Assembly: GCA_047517485.1 (NCBI GenBank)
Contig: JAKZSU010000002.1
Location: 1 to 21,640 of the forward strand
DNA length: 21,640 nt
Origin: JAKZSU01 sp047517485
GTDB taxonomy: Bacteria > Pseudomonadota > Alphaproteobacteria > UBA7887
Direction: 5' to 3'
Made by a program: the position numbers and the translations under genes. Positions 5,836-13,815 of this stretch are shown piece by piece. The notes below the pieces were generated by a model, which ran no database searches, was not told the origin of the DNA, and saw nothing but the letters and a program-made list of their open reading frames with translations. Position 1 is the stretch's first letter. Every line of letters starts with the position of its first letter.

Positions 5836-8541
5836 CTAGGCGACTTTTCCGTGGCAATGCTTGAATTTTTTGCCCGAGCCGCACGGGCAGGATTCGTTGC
5901 GCCCGACCTTGCCCCAAGTCGAGGGATCGCGCGGGTTGCGCGGACCGCGTGGCGTGCCGGCACGCGGAAAAGCGGCCGACGCGGGGTCGTTTCCCGCCAT
6001 TGCCGAGGCAGGCTCTAGGCGCTCCTCGTGAGCACCCGCGAGCGCGGGTGGCGGCGCGGGCGGCGCCACTTGTATCTCGACATGGGCCAAGGTCGTGGTC
6101 ACCATTTCGCGAAACTGGCCCAGCATGTTCTCGAACATCTCGAACGCTTCGCGCTTGTATTCGTTCAATGGATCGCGCTGGCCATAGGCGCGCAGGCCGA
6201 TGCCCTGGCGCAAATGGTCGAGCGACAGCAGGTGGTCTTTCCACAGCTGGTCGAGGATTTGCAGCATCAGCGATTTTTCCGCCTGGCGCATGATCTCGGG
6301 GCCGAAGCGCACCGCTTTCTCCGCCATCCGGCGTTCGACATGGTCCTCGACGCGCTCCTGAATTTCGGCGTCGGCGATGCCTTCTTCCTTGGCCCATTCT
6401 TCGATCGGCAGATCGAGCGCGAAGATCCGCAAGACCTCTTCGTGCAACCCCTTGATGTCCCACTGCTCGGCATAGGCCTTTTCCGGGATGAACGAGGGGA
6501 TCATGTCCTCGATCACCTGCACCCGCATGTCGGACGCTGACTCCGATACGTCCTCGGCGGCCATCATCTCGATGCGTTCGGCGTAGATGACCTTGCGCTG
6601 GTCGTTCATCACATCGTCGAAACGGAGGATGTTCTTGCGGCTTTCGTAGTGGAACGATTCGACCTTTTGCTGCGCCTTCTCCAGCGCCTTGTTGATCCAC
6701 GGATGGAAGATCGCCTCGCCTTCCTCGAGCCCCAGTTTGCGTAGCATGGTGTCCATGCGCTCGGAACCGAAAATGCGCATCAGGTCGTCTTCGAGCGAGA
6801 GAAAGAATTTTGATACGCCGGGATCGCCTTGGCGGCCCGAGCGGCCGCGCAGCTGATTGTCGATGCGCCGGCTCTCGTGGCGCTCGGAGCCGATAACATA
6901 GAGCCCGCCGGCGGCGATCGCCGAGTCATGTCCAGCCTGAACCTCGGCGGTCACTGTGTCGGTGATCTTGGCCTGCTTGGACTCGTCCTCGATATCGCTC
7001 AACTCGTCCTCGAGGCGCATGTCGAGATTGCCGCCGAGCTGAATGTCGGTGCCGCGTCCGGCCATGTTGGTGGCGATGGTCACCCCGCCGGGTCGCCCGG
7101 CCTGGGCGATAATATGCGCTTCCTGTTCGTGATAGCGCGCGTTCAGGACATTGTGCGGAATCTTCTTTTTCTTGAGGTGGGCGGCGAGTTCTTCCGACTT
7201 GGCGATCGACGTGGTGCCGACCAGGATCGGCTGATCGCGCTCGCGGCATTCCTCGATCTGGGCGACGATCGCGTTAATTTTTTCCGCCGAGGTGCGGTAA
7301 ATTTCGTCGTCGGTATCGTCGCGGATCATCGTCACGTGGGTGGGGATTTCGACCACCGACAGGCCATAGATATCGCCGAATTCGGCTGCTTCGGTCGCCG
7401 CCGTGCCGGTCATCCCGGATAGCGTGGGATAAAGCCGGAAATAATTCTGAAAGGTGATCGAGGCGAGGGTCTGGTTCTCGTTCTCGATCTTCACCCCTTC
7501 CTTGGCCTCAAGCGCCTGATGCTGGCCGTTCGAATAACGCCGACCCTCCATCATCCGCCCGGTGAACTCGTCGATGATCACGACCTTGCCGTCCTTAACG
7601 ATGTAATCGGTGTCGACCTTGAAAAGGGTGTGGGCGTTCAGCGCCTGGTTGACGTGATGAACGACGGTGATGTTTTGGTAATCGTAGAGCCCGGGGCTTT
7701 GCAGCAGTCCAGCATCGGCGAGCAGGCCTTCCATGGTCTCGGCACCGGCTTCCGAGAGCGTCGACCGTTTGGCTTTTTCGTCGATTTCGTAATCGTCTTC
7801 GCTGAGTTTCGGGATCAATATGTCGACTTGGACGTAGAGCTCGGAATTGTCCTCGGTGGGGCCGGAAATGATTAGCGGCGTTCTCGCCTCGTCGATCAGG
7901 ATCGAGTCGACCTCATCGACGATGGCGAAGTTCGGCGTTCGCTGGACCATTTCCTCGAGGGTGAATTTCATGTTGTCGCGGAGATAGTCGAAGCCGAATT
8001 CGTTGTTGGTGCCATAGGTGACGTCGGCGGCGTAGGCGATCCGCCGGTCATCGGTCGACAGTCCGGCGACGATGCACCCCACTTTGAGCCCGAGAAACCC
8101 ATAGATCCGCCCCATCCATTCGGCGTCGCGCTGGGCGAGATACTCGTTGACGGTCACCAAGTGAACCCCGTCGCCGGACAGGGCATTGAGGTAGACGGCG
8201 AGCGTGGCGACCAGGGTTTTGCCTTCGCCGGTCTTCATTTCGGCGATCTTGCCGTCGTGCAGCACCATGCCGCCGACCAGCTGGACGTCGTAGTGCCGCT
8301 GTCCGAGGGTGCGTTTCGCCGCCTCGCGCACCGTCGCGAACGCTTCGACGAGCAAATCGTCGAGGGTTTCGCCGTCGGCGATGCGTTGCCGGAAGGTATC
8401 CGTTCGGGCTTTCAGCGCGTCGTCGGATAGCGCCTCGATTTCGGGTTCGAGCGCATTGATCTGTTCCGCGACGGCGCTGTACGCCTTGACGACACGATCG
8501 TTGGGAGTACCCAGAACGCGCCGGGCTAGAGCGGTAAACAT
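5836..8541 (-). CDS. secA: Preprotein translocase ATPase SecA
   Basis: A full-length 901-residue SecA, the motor ATPase that pushes unfolded preproteins through SecYEG. Walker A (KTGEGKT) is near 103-109, and the DEVDSILIDEART segment of the first nucleotide-binding domain follows. The second ATPase lobe shows TNMAGRGTDI and the QLRGRSGRQGDPG segment. The C-terminus carries the zinc-binding SEC-C motif with C885, C887, C896 and H897, used to bind SecB and ribosomes. The ATG at 8541 has AGAGG about seven bases upstream. It diverges from a secreted parvulin isomerase gene, an arrangement that fits shared roles in export and folding and that I recall from other alphaproteobacteria. A sigma-70-like promoter precedes it. 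No oddities seen. Confidence 0.98.
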   Translation of the reverse strand: MFTALARRVLGTPNDRVVKAYSAVAEQINALEPEIEALSDDALKARTDTFRQRIADGETLDDLLVEAFATVREAAKRTLGQRHYDVQLVGGMVLHDGKIAEMKTGEGKTLVATLAVYLNALSGDGVHLVTVNEYLAQRDAEWMGRIYGFLGLKVGCIVAGLSTDDRRIAYAADVTYGTNNEFGFDYLRDNMKFTLEEMVQRTPNFAIVDEVDSILIDEARTPLIISGPTEDNSELYVQVDILIPKLSEDDYEIDEKAKRSTLSEAGAETMEGLLADAGLLQSPGLYDYQNITVVHHVNQALNAHTLFKVDTDYIVKDGKVVIIDEFTGRMMEGRRYSNGQHQALEAKEGVKIENENQTLASITFQNYFRLYPTLSGMTGTAATEAAEFGDIYGLSVVEIPTHVTMIRDDTDDEIYRTSAEKINAIVAQIEECRERDQPILVGTTSIAKSEELAAHLKKKKIPHNVLNARYHEQEAHIIAQAGRPGGVTIATNMAGRGTDIQLGGNLDMRLEDELSDIEDESKQAKITDTVTAEVQAGHDSAIAAGGLYVIGSERHESRRIDNQLRGRSGRQGDPGVSKFFLSLEDDLMRIFGSERMDTMLRKLGLEEGEAIFHPWINKALEKAQQKVESFHYESRKNILRFDDVMNDQRKVIYAERIEMMAAEDVSESASDMRVQVIEDMIPSFIPEKAYAEQWDIKGLHEEVLRIFALDLPIEEWAKEEGIADAEIQERVEDHVERRMAEKAVRFGPEIMRQAEKSLMLQILDQLWKDHLLSLDHLRQGIGLRAYGQRDPLNEYKREAFEMFENMLGQFREMVTTTLAHVEIQVAPPAPPPALAGAHEERLEPASAMAGNDPASAAFPRAGTPRGPRNPRDPSTWGKVGRNESCPCGSGKKFKHCHGKVA

Positions 8542-8595
8542 GACGAACCTCTGCGGCCGAAAATAGAGCGCTCAGCGCCCCGGACTGATGTGCTT

Positions 8596-8624
8596 CACAT
8601 AAGCGCGCGTCGGTTGCCTGTCAA
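8596..8624 (-). promoter_or_regulatory. Candidate sigma-70 promoter of secA
   Basis: On the minus strand a perfect TTGACA (8624-8619) is followed after exactly 17 bases by TATGTG (8601-8596), a moderate -10 box. Predicted transcription would start near 8589 and give a leader of about 48 bases before the secA ATG. The call is by consensus only. Confidence 0.5.
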
Positions 8625-8711
8625 CGCGTAGCATGGTCGTTCTGGGCGACCGCTTGTACGGCGAACGCCAATATGCATGATGCGCTCGCTGAACTTGAAA
8701 GGACCTCGGAT

Positions 8712-9611
8712 ATGATTTGTGTAATCGGGCGCGCCGCGCTGGTGGCTGGCACGCTGCTCATCGCGGCGACCGCTTCGGCCCAGGACACCGAGGCGCCTGC
8801 CGCGGAAACCATCGACACCGTCGCCGAAGGCGATGTCGTGGTTGCCCGGGTCGGGCAAATCGAAATTCTGCTGACCGAGGTCATTGGCGAGATCTACAGC
8901 CTTTCCGAGGAGGAGCGCAACAAGCAGCCGTTCGACGAAATGTACGACGACTATCTGCAACGCCGGATCGATCGGGCGATGATTTTCCAGGCCGCGGTCG
9001 CCGCCGGCCTGCGCGACGATCCGCAACATGCCAAGCGCATGGTACAGATCGAACGCCGGGTGCTTTCCGATCAGTTCGTCCAGAATGTCATTCGCGGCCA
9101 GGTCAGATCGTCCGATATGAAGGCGCGCTACGACGCGTTCGTCGAGGCCGAGTCGAAGCGTCGGGAAATGCGCGCGCGGTATATTCTCGCCAAGGACGAA
9201 GCGCATGCGATCGAGCTCAAGGCCCGCCTCGATGCCGGCGAGGACTTCGAGGACGTCGCCCGCAGTCTCGACTATCCGGCGGCGTCGCGCGGCGGTGACC
9301 TCGGCTATTTCAACGAGCAAACCATGGTGCCAGAGGTTGTTGCCGCCGCAAAAAGCCTCGAGATAGGGGGGATTTCCCAACCGTTCCAAAGTCAATTCGG
9401 CTGGCATCTGATCAAGCTTGAGGACAGACGCGCGGTTCGGGTTCGCGAGTTCGACGAAGTGCGCGATCAGTTGATCGAGGAAGCGTCGAAGGAGGTGGTC
9501 GAGAATTTGGTCACCGACCTGCGCGCGAACTTCCCGATCGAGCGTTTCAATCGCGACGGCACGCCGGTCGAGGACGAGCCCGAGTCTTCCGCCGAACCAG
9601 CCAACGAATAA
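8712..9611 (+). CDS. Exported PpiC-type (parvulin) peptidyl-prolyl isomerase
   Basis: A 299-residue periplasmic folding factor that isomerises prolyl bonds in exported proteins. I chose ATG at 8712, because it opens directly onto a signal peptide (hydrophobic 9-20, likely cleavage after ASA at 23) and has AAAGGA about eight bases upstream. The in-frame ATG at 8673 would add 13 polar residues ahead of the signal. An N-terminal SurA-like helical part (about 40-140) precedes the rotamase domain (about 145-250), with RARYIL, the GGDLGYF segment and QSQFGWHLIKL, all typical of the family. The C-terminal tail is acidic and disordered-looking. It diverges from secA and is followed by argJ after 16 bases, possibly as one transcript. 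Confidence 0.92.
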   Translation: MICVIGRAALVAGTLLIAATASAQDTEAPAAETIDTVAEGDVVVARVGQIEILLTEVIGEIYSLSEEERNKQPFDEMYDDYLQRRIDRAMIFQAAVAAGLRDDPQHAKRMVQIERRVLSDQFVQNVIRGQVRSSDMKARYDAFVEAESKRREMRARYILAKDEAHAIELKARLDAGEDFEDVARSLDYPAASRGGDLGYFNEQTMVPEVVAAAKSLEIGGISQPFQSQFGWHLIKLEDRRAVRVREFDEVRDQLIEEASKEVVENLVTDLRANFPIERFNRDGTPVEDEPESSAEPANE

Positions 9612-9627
9612 GAGAGCGACGGCGCGC

Positions 9628-10866
9628 GTGCCCAAAATCTCGCCGCTCGCCCCGACAACGCCGCCGCGGATGCCGGCGATCGCCGGCGCGCGGCTCGGCG
9701 CCTGGGCGTCGGGGGCGCGCTATTCCGGCCGCGCCGATCTGATGCTGGCGGCGTTCGATCCCGGAACCACCGTGGCCGGGGTGCTGACCCGTTCGCTCAC
9801 CGCCTCGGCGCCGGTCGACTGGTGCCGCCATGCCCTGGCCGGCGGCACGGCGCGCGGGTTGGTGGTCAATTCGGGCAATGCCAACGCGTTTACCGGCAAG
9901 GCCGGGGTCGACGCGGTGGCGGATACCGTCGATACCGCGGCGGCTCTTTTGGGCTGCGAGCGTCGCGAAATCTTCGTGTCCTCGACCGGCGTGATCGGCG
10001 AGCCCCTGACCATCGAGAAGATCGTCGACGCGCTGCCCGGGCTGAACGACACCGTCGCCGACGGGCATGACGCGTGGGACGCGGCGGCCAACGCGATCAT
10101 GACCACCGATACCTTCGCCAAGCTGGCGACCCGGACCGCGACCATCGACGACCAATCCGTGACCCTCAACGGGATCGCCAAGGGGTCCGGCATGATCGCG
10201 CCCGACATGGCGACGATGCTGGCCTACGTGGTGACCGACGCGCAGCTTCCCGCGTCGTTGTTGCAGGCGCTGTTGAAACCGAGCGTCGAAAAATCCTTCA
10301 ACGCGATCACCGTCGATAGCGACACCTCGACCAGCGACACGGTGCTGCTGTTCGCCACCGGCAAGGTCGCCGTATCAAACCCGCCGACGGCGATCGGCGA
10401 TCGCCGGCTGCGCGCGTTTCGCGGTGCGCTCGACGATCTCTGCCGTGATCTGGCACATCAGATCGTGCGCGACGGCGAAGGCGCCAGCAAGTTCGTCGCC
10501 ATCGAGGTGCGTGGCGCCGCGAGCCGTCGGGCGGCCCGGCGCATCGGCTTGGCGATCGCCAATTCTCCGCTGGTCAAAACCGCGATTGCCGGTGGCGATC
10601 CCAATTGGGGGCGGATCGTGATGGCGGTCGGCAAGGCGGGCGAAAAAGCCGATCGCGACGCGCTGAAAATATGGATCGGCGACACCTTGATCACCGAAGG
10701 CGGCATGGTGTGCTCCGACTATGACGAGGCCCCGGTCGCGGCGTATATGCAGCGATCGGAGATCTCGCTCGCCGTCGATGTCGGGGTGGGGCGCGGGCGC
10801 GCGACGGTGTGGACCTGCGATCTGACCCACGGATACATCGAAATCAACGCCGACTATCGGTCGTGA
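9628..10866 (+). CDS. argJ: Bifunctional ornithine acetyltransferase / N-acetylglutamate synthase ArgJ
   Basis: A 412-residue arginine-biosynthesis enzyme that moves the acetyl group from N-acetylornithine to glutamate, recycling acetyl groups; some family members also acetylate glutamate with acetyl-CoA. The family self-cleaves into alpha and beta chains at an Ala-Thr bond; here the motif KGSGMIAPDMATML places the cut at A195/T196, with T196 the nucleophile. NSGNANAFTG and GGDPNWGRI are further conserved segments, and length is normal. The start is GTG at 9628 with only a weak purine-rich region upstream. Its TGA is overlapped four bases by the GTG of the next gene, so the two are probably translationally coupled. 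Whether this enzyme is mono- or bifunctional cannot be read from the sequence. Confidence 0.96.
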   Translation: MPKISPLAPTTPPRMPAIAGARLGAWASGARYSGRADLMLAAFDPGTTVAGVLTRSLTASAPVDWCRHALAGGTARGLVVNSGNANAFTGKAGVDAVADTVDTAAALLGCERREIFVSSTGVIGEPLTIEKIVDALPGLNDTVADGHDAWDAAANAIMTTDTFAKLATRTATIDDQSVTLNGIAKGSGMIAPDMATMLAYVVTDAQLPASLLQALLKPSVEKSFNAITVDSDTSTSDTVLLFATGKVAVSNPPTAIGDRRLRAFRGALDDLCRDLAHQIVRDGEGASKFVAIEVRGAASRRAARRIGLAIANSPLVKTAIAGGDPNWGRIVMAVGKAGEKADRDALKIWIGDTLITEGGMVCSDYDEAPVAAYMQRSEISLAVDVGVGRGRATVWTCDLTHGYIEINADYRS

Positions 10867-11807
10867 ATGACCGGCCATTCGCACCGGTTCTGACCGAGCG
10901 CCTGAAATTGGCGCCACTGCGGTCGAGCGATGTCGAAGAGGTGGTGGCGATACTGGGGGATTCCGCGGTCGCGCGTCACAGCCCCGGCCTGACGCATCCC
11001 TATTCGCCGGCAATGGCGCGCGCCTGGATCGGCGATGCCGATCGCCGAATGCTCGACGGGCGCGAATTCGTCCTCGGCTGTCGTACCGCGAGCGACGGCC
11101 AGTTGGTGGGGATTGCCAAGCTCGCGCTCGAGCCGGCCGGTCCGTCGGCGGAGGTCGCCTATTGGATTAAGCGGTCTTGCTGGGGCGAAGGCTATGCCAG
11201 CGAGGCGGCCGTGCGGATGGTCGCGCTCGGCTTTGACACTCTTGGGCTTGACCGGATTTGGGGCGCGGTGCTCGACGCCAACTCGGCGAGCCGGCGGGTG
11301 TTGGAAAAGTCTGGATTGCGGGTCTATGGCGAAACCATGATCGACGGCCGCGCCGCCCAGGTGCTCAAGATCGAACGCGCCGATTTTGTCGCCGCCGCGG
11401 ATTTTCCGGTGCTCTATGTCGCGGCGGCGGCACTGATCGACGATGACGGGCGGGTTCTGCTCGCGCAACGTCCGCCCGGCAAGGCAATGGCCGGTCTCTG
11501 GGAATTTCCCGGCGGCAAGGTCGAACCCGGCGAGCGCCCCGACGGCGCCCTGGCCCGCGAACTGGCGGAGGAGATATCGCTCCACGTCGCCTTGGCCGAT
11601 TTCGAGCCGCTGTCGATCGCCTCGCACCACTACGACGATTTTCATTTGTTGATGCCGTTGCTGATGTGCCGGCGCTGGGGCGGCGAGCCGCTCGGTCGCG
11701 AGGGCCAACGGCTGGAATGGGCCACGGCGGCGACGCTGGCGGCGTATGCGATGCCACCGGCGGATATTCCGCTGGTTGCCGAACTCGCCGCTTTACTTTC
11801 GGCCTGA
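10863..11807 (+). CDS. GNAT acetyltransferase fused to MutT-type Nudix hydrolase
   Basis: A 314-residue two-domain protein. Residues about 6-170 are a GNAT N-acetyltransferase of the RimJ/RimL kind (TERLKLAPLR opening; the WGEGYASEA acetyl-CoA loop; DANSASRRVLEKSGL). Residues about 182-312 are a Nudix domain of the MutT kind, which would hydrolyse 8-oxo-dGTP or similar nucleotides. The Nudix box spans 218-240 with G218, E224, R232, E233, E236 and E237 present, so metal binding looks intact, but the usual second glycine is S239. I chose GTG at 10863, overlapping the argJ stop by four bases, instead of the in-frame ATG at 10809 inside argJ. Nothing in the sequence shows the GNAT substrate. The 3' end overlaps the convergent neighbour by 15 bases. 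Confidence 0.9.
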   Translation: MNDRPFAPVLTERLKLAPLRSSDVEEVVAILGDSAVARHSPGLTHPYSPAMARAWIGDADRRMLDGREFVLGCRTASDGQLVGIAKLALEPAGPSAEVAYWIKRSCWGEGYASEAAVRMVALGFDTLGLDRIWGAVLDANSASRRVLEKSGLRVYGETMIDGRAAQVLKIERADFVAAADFPVLYVAAAALIDDDGRVLLAQRPPGKAMAGLWEFPGGKVEPGERPDGALARELAEEISLHVALADFEPLSIASHHYDDFHLLMPLLMCRRWGGEPLGREGQRLEWATAATLAAYAMPPADIPLVAELAALLSA

Positions 11808-12725
11808 TCGGCGCGGCGCGGCTTCGCCGGCGGGCTGCTCCTCGGCGCCCAGTGCCGCGGCGAGCCGCTGGGTCGCGCTGCCTGGGCGCAAGGGCTTGGG
11901 CTGATCGGCGTGCGGCGCCCAGCCGGTGAGAGTCAGGATCTCGAAGGTCGCGCTGATCCGGCCGCCGGGGGCGGGATAGCGGTCGCGATAAAGCGCCATT
12001 GCGCGGGCCAAGGTGCCGCGGCGCAACGGCGCGCGACGGCGCTCGACCAAGGCGTTGGCCTCGCCGCTTCGCCGCAAGTCGCGCAGCAGCTCGCGGGGAT
12101 CGGCATAGGTGACGGTGATCTGATCGCTGTCGACCACCGGCATGGCGAAGCCGGCGCGTTGTAGCAGCGCGGCGGCGTCGCGGATATCGACAAAGGGCGA
12201 GATGCGCGGGCTGGCGCCGCCGTCCTCGGCGAGCTCGGCTTCGGTGAGCACGGCGCGCAATTCGCTTAGCGTCGCGCCACCCGGCAAACACGCCAGCAAC
12301 ACGCCATCTGGGGCGAGGGCGCGGCGGAGCTGGATCAAGGTTCCGGGCAAGTCGTTCACCCACTGCAAGCCGGTGGCGCTGAGCACCAGATCGAAGACGG
12401 CGGCGGCAAAGGGGAGCGCCTCTTCATCGCCCGCAAGGCGAACCCGGGCGTCGCCGCGCGGCGCCATCGCCGCCATCGCCGGCGCAAGGTCGCATTGCGC
12501 CAGCCAGTCGATTTGTCCGTCGAGAGCGGCGAGGCGGCCAATCTGGCCACCATGACACCCAAGATCGAGGGCGCGCGCGAATCGGCGATCGATGTCGCCC
12601 AGGCGGTCGCCGAGCCGCTCGGCGATCTCGCGGTGGAGATAGTCGTGGCCGGCGAGCGTCGCCGCCGCGCGATCGCGCCGGCGGCGGACCAGTGCGCGAT
12701 CGAAGATTGTCGTCGGGTCGGTCAT
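11793..12725 (-). CDS. SAM-dependent methyltransferase-fold protein, BioC/NDUFAF5-like
   Basis: A 310-residue protein with a class I methyltransferase fold. The opening FDRALVRRRRDRAA and the AGHDYLHREIAERL segment resemble the alphaproteobacterial relatives of mitochondrial NDUFAF5, which hydroxylates an arginine of complex I, and also resemble BioC. The glycine-rich motif I is LDLGCHGG at 53-60, and LSATGLQWVNDLP matches the motif IV region shared by both families. The C-terminus is proline/arginine-rich. It converges with the GNAT-Nudix gene (15-base overlap of 3' ends) and diverges from the ComF gene with only 18 bases between starts. Absence of biotin genes nearby favours the NDUFAF5-like reading over BioC, but the assignment remains inference. 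Confidence 0.8.
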   Translation of the reverse strand: MTDPTTIFDRALVRRRRDRAAATLAGHDYLHREIAERLGDRLGDIDRRFARALDLGCHGGQIGRLAALDGQIDWLAQCDLAPAMAAMAPRGDARVRLAGDEEALPFAAAVFDLVLSATGLQWVNDLPGTLIQLRRALAPDGVLLACLPGGATLSELRAVLTEAELAEDGGASPRISPFVDIRDAAALLQRAGFAMPVVDSDQITVTYADPRELLRDLRRSGEANALVERRRAPLRRGTLARAMALYRDRYPAPGGRISATFEILTLTGWAPHADQPKPLRPGSATQRLAAALGAEEQPAGEAAPRRSGRK

Positions 12726-12743
12726 GCCAGTAGGCTAACGCCG

Positions 12744-13508
12744 ATGACAAAGGATCGCCATATCGCCGCGGTCGCCGCGGTCGCCGCCGGTTGGGCGCGC
12801 GGCGCAATCGATTTGCTGCTGCCGCCGCATTGTATCGCCTGTCGCGCGCCGGCGGAACAGACCGGGCGGTTGTGCGGTGCGTGTTGGAGCGAAGTCGATT
12901 TCATCGCGCCGCCGTATTGTGCCGGATGCGGCGTGCCGTTCGACTTCGATCTCGGCGAAGGGGCCTTGTGCCCCGGCTGCGCCGCGTCACCCCCGGCGTT
13001 CGATCGGGCGCGCGCGGCGATGCGCTGCGGCCCGGTCGCGGCACGCCTGGTGATTGGCCTGAAACATAGCGACCGGACGCATCTGGCGCCGGCGCTCGGG
13101 CCGTGGATGGCGCGTGCCGGCACCGCGTTGCTGGGCGATGCCGATGTGGTCTTGCCGGTCCCGTTGCATCGCCGCCGCCTGATCGCGCGCCGCTTCAACC
13201 AATCGATGATGTTCGCGGCCGTGCTCGCCGCCGGCGCCGAACTGCCGCTTGCGGCCGACGCGCTGCGGCGCCGTCGCGCAACCCCGAGTCAGGCCGGATT
13301 GAGCCGCGACCAGAGGCAGCGCAATGTCGGCGACGCGTTCGCGGTCGCCGACAAGCGGCGGCATTTGGTCGCGGGTAAGCGGGTGCTGTTGGTCGACGAT
13401 GTGCTGACCACCGGCGCCACCGCCGAAGCGTGCGCGAAAGCGCTGCGGCGCGCCGGCGCGGTTCACGTTGACGTGCTGACCCTTGCCCGCGTCGTGCTGA
13501 CCGATTAG
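12744..13508 (+). CDS. comF: ComF-family phosphoribosyltransferase-like protein
   Basis: A 254-residue cytosolic protein. The N-terminal third has four CxxC pairs (C30/C33, C44/C47, C59/C62, C76/C79) forming a probable double zinc site. The C-terminal phosphoribosyltransferase-type domain has VVLPVPLHRRRLIARRFNQ and the PRPP-loop motif VLLVDDVLTTGAT. ComF/GntX proteins act in DNA uptake in naturally competent bacteria, but the family is widespread in alphaproteobacteria without obvious competence and its role there is uncertain. I placed the start at ATG 12744; the frame is open back to 12495, but that stretch is antisense to the neighbouring methyltransferase gene and lacks ComF similarity. 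It is followed after 43 bases by glutaredoxin. Confidence 0.9.
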   Translation: MTKDRHIAAVAAVAAGWARGAIDLLLPPHCIACRAPAEQTGRLCGACWSEVDFIAPPYCAGCGVPFDFDLGEGALCPGCAASPPAFDRARAAMRCGPVAARLVIGLKHSDRTHLAPALGPWMARAGTALLGDADVVLPVPLHRRRLIARRFNQSMMFAAVLAAGAELPLAADALRRRRATPSQAGLSRDQRQRNVGDAFAVADKRRHLVAGKRVLLVDDVLTTGATAEACAKALRRAGAVHVDVLTLARVVLTD

Positions 13509-13551
13509 CTTCACGGAATAAGGCGCGCCCCAGGCGCGATACGAGGAATTT

Positions 13552-13815
13552 ATGGCCGACGTGGAAATTTATTCGAGCCCGTTTTGCGGCTACTGTTTTC
13601 GCGCCAAGCGGCTGCTCGACTCGAAGGGCGTCGCCTATGACGAAATCGATGTGATGGCCAATCCGGGCCGGCGGCCGGAAATGATCGCGCGCGCCGGCGG
13701 CGGCGCGTCGGTGCCGCAGATCTTTATCGATGGCCGGCACATCGGCGGCTCGGACGAGTTGATGGCGCTCGAGTCCGCGGGCGAACTCGACCCGTTGCTC
13801 GCGGCGGAAAAATGA
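13552..13815 (+). CDS. grxC: Glutaredoxin 3 (GrxC type)
   Basis: An 87-residue dithiol glutaredoxin that reduces disulfides and glutathionylated proteins with glutathione. The active site is C12-G-Y-C15 (the common form is CPYC). The glutathione-binding VP pair at 54-55 and the GGSDEL loop at 65-70 are intact. GAGGA sits just before the ATG at 13552. The stop overlaps the start of the carbon-nitrogen hydrolase gene in an ATGA arrangement, implying coupled translation and perhaps a shared glutathione theme. The CGYC variant should still work chemically, with altered redox potential possible. Confidence 0.95.
   Translation: MADVEIYSSPFCGYCFRAKRLLDSKGVAYDEIDVMANPGRRPEMIARAGGGASVPQIFIDGRHIGGSDELMALESAGELDPLLAAEK

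Noticed and set aside
8673..8711. Earlier ATG for the PpiC isomerase
   Set aside because: It would place 13 charged residues before the signal peptide; ATG at 8712 has the better ribosome binding site.
8595..9635. 346-residue minus-strand open frame
   Set aside because: Antisense to the parvulin isomerase, which has a signal peptide and rotamase motifs; no independent support.
10809..10862. Earlier ATG for the GNAT-Nudix gene
   Set aside because: It would add 18 residues translated from inside argJ; GTG at 10863 gives the usual four-base overlap and a GNAT-like N-terminus.
12495..12743. N-terminal extension of ComF
   Set aside because: The open stretch is antisense to the methyltransferase-like gene and has no ComF similarity; the zinc-site N-terminus begins after ATG 12744.
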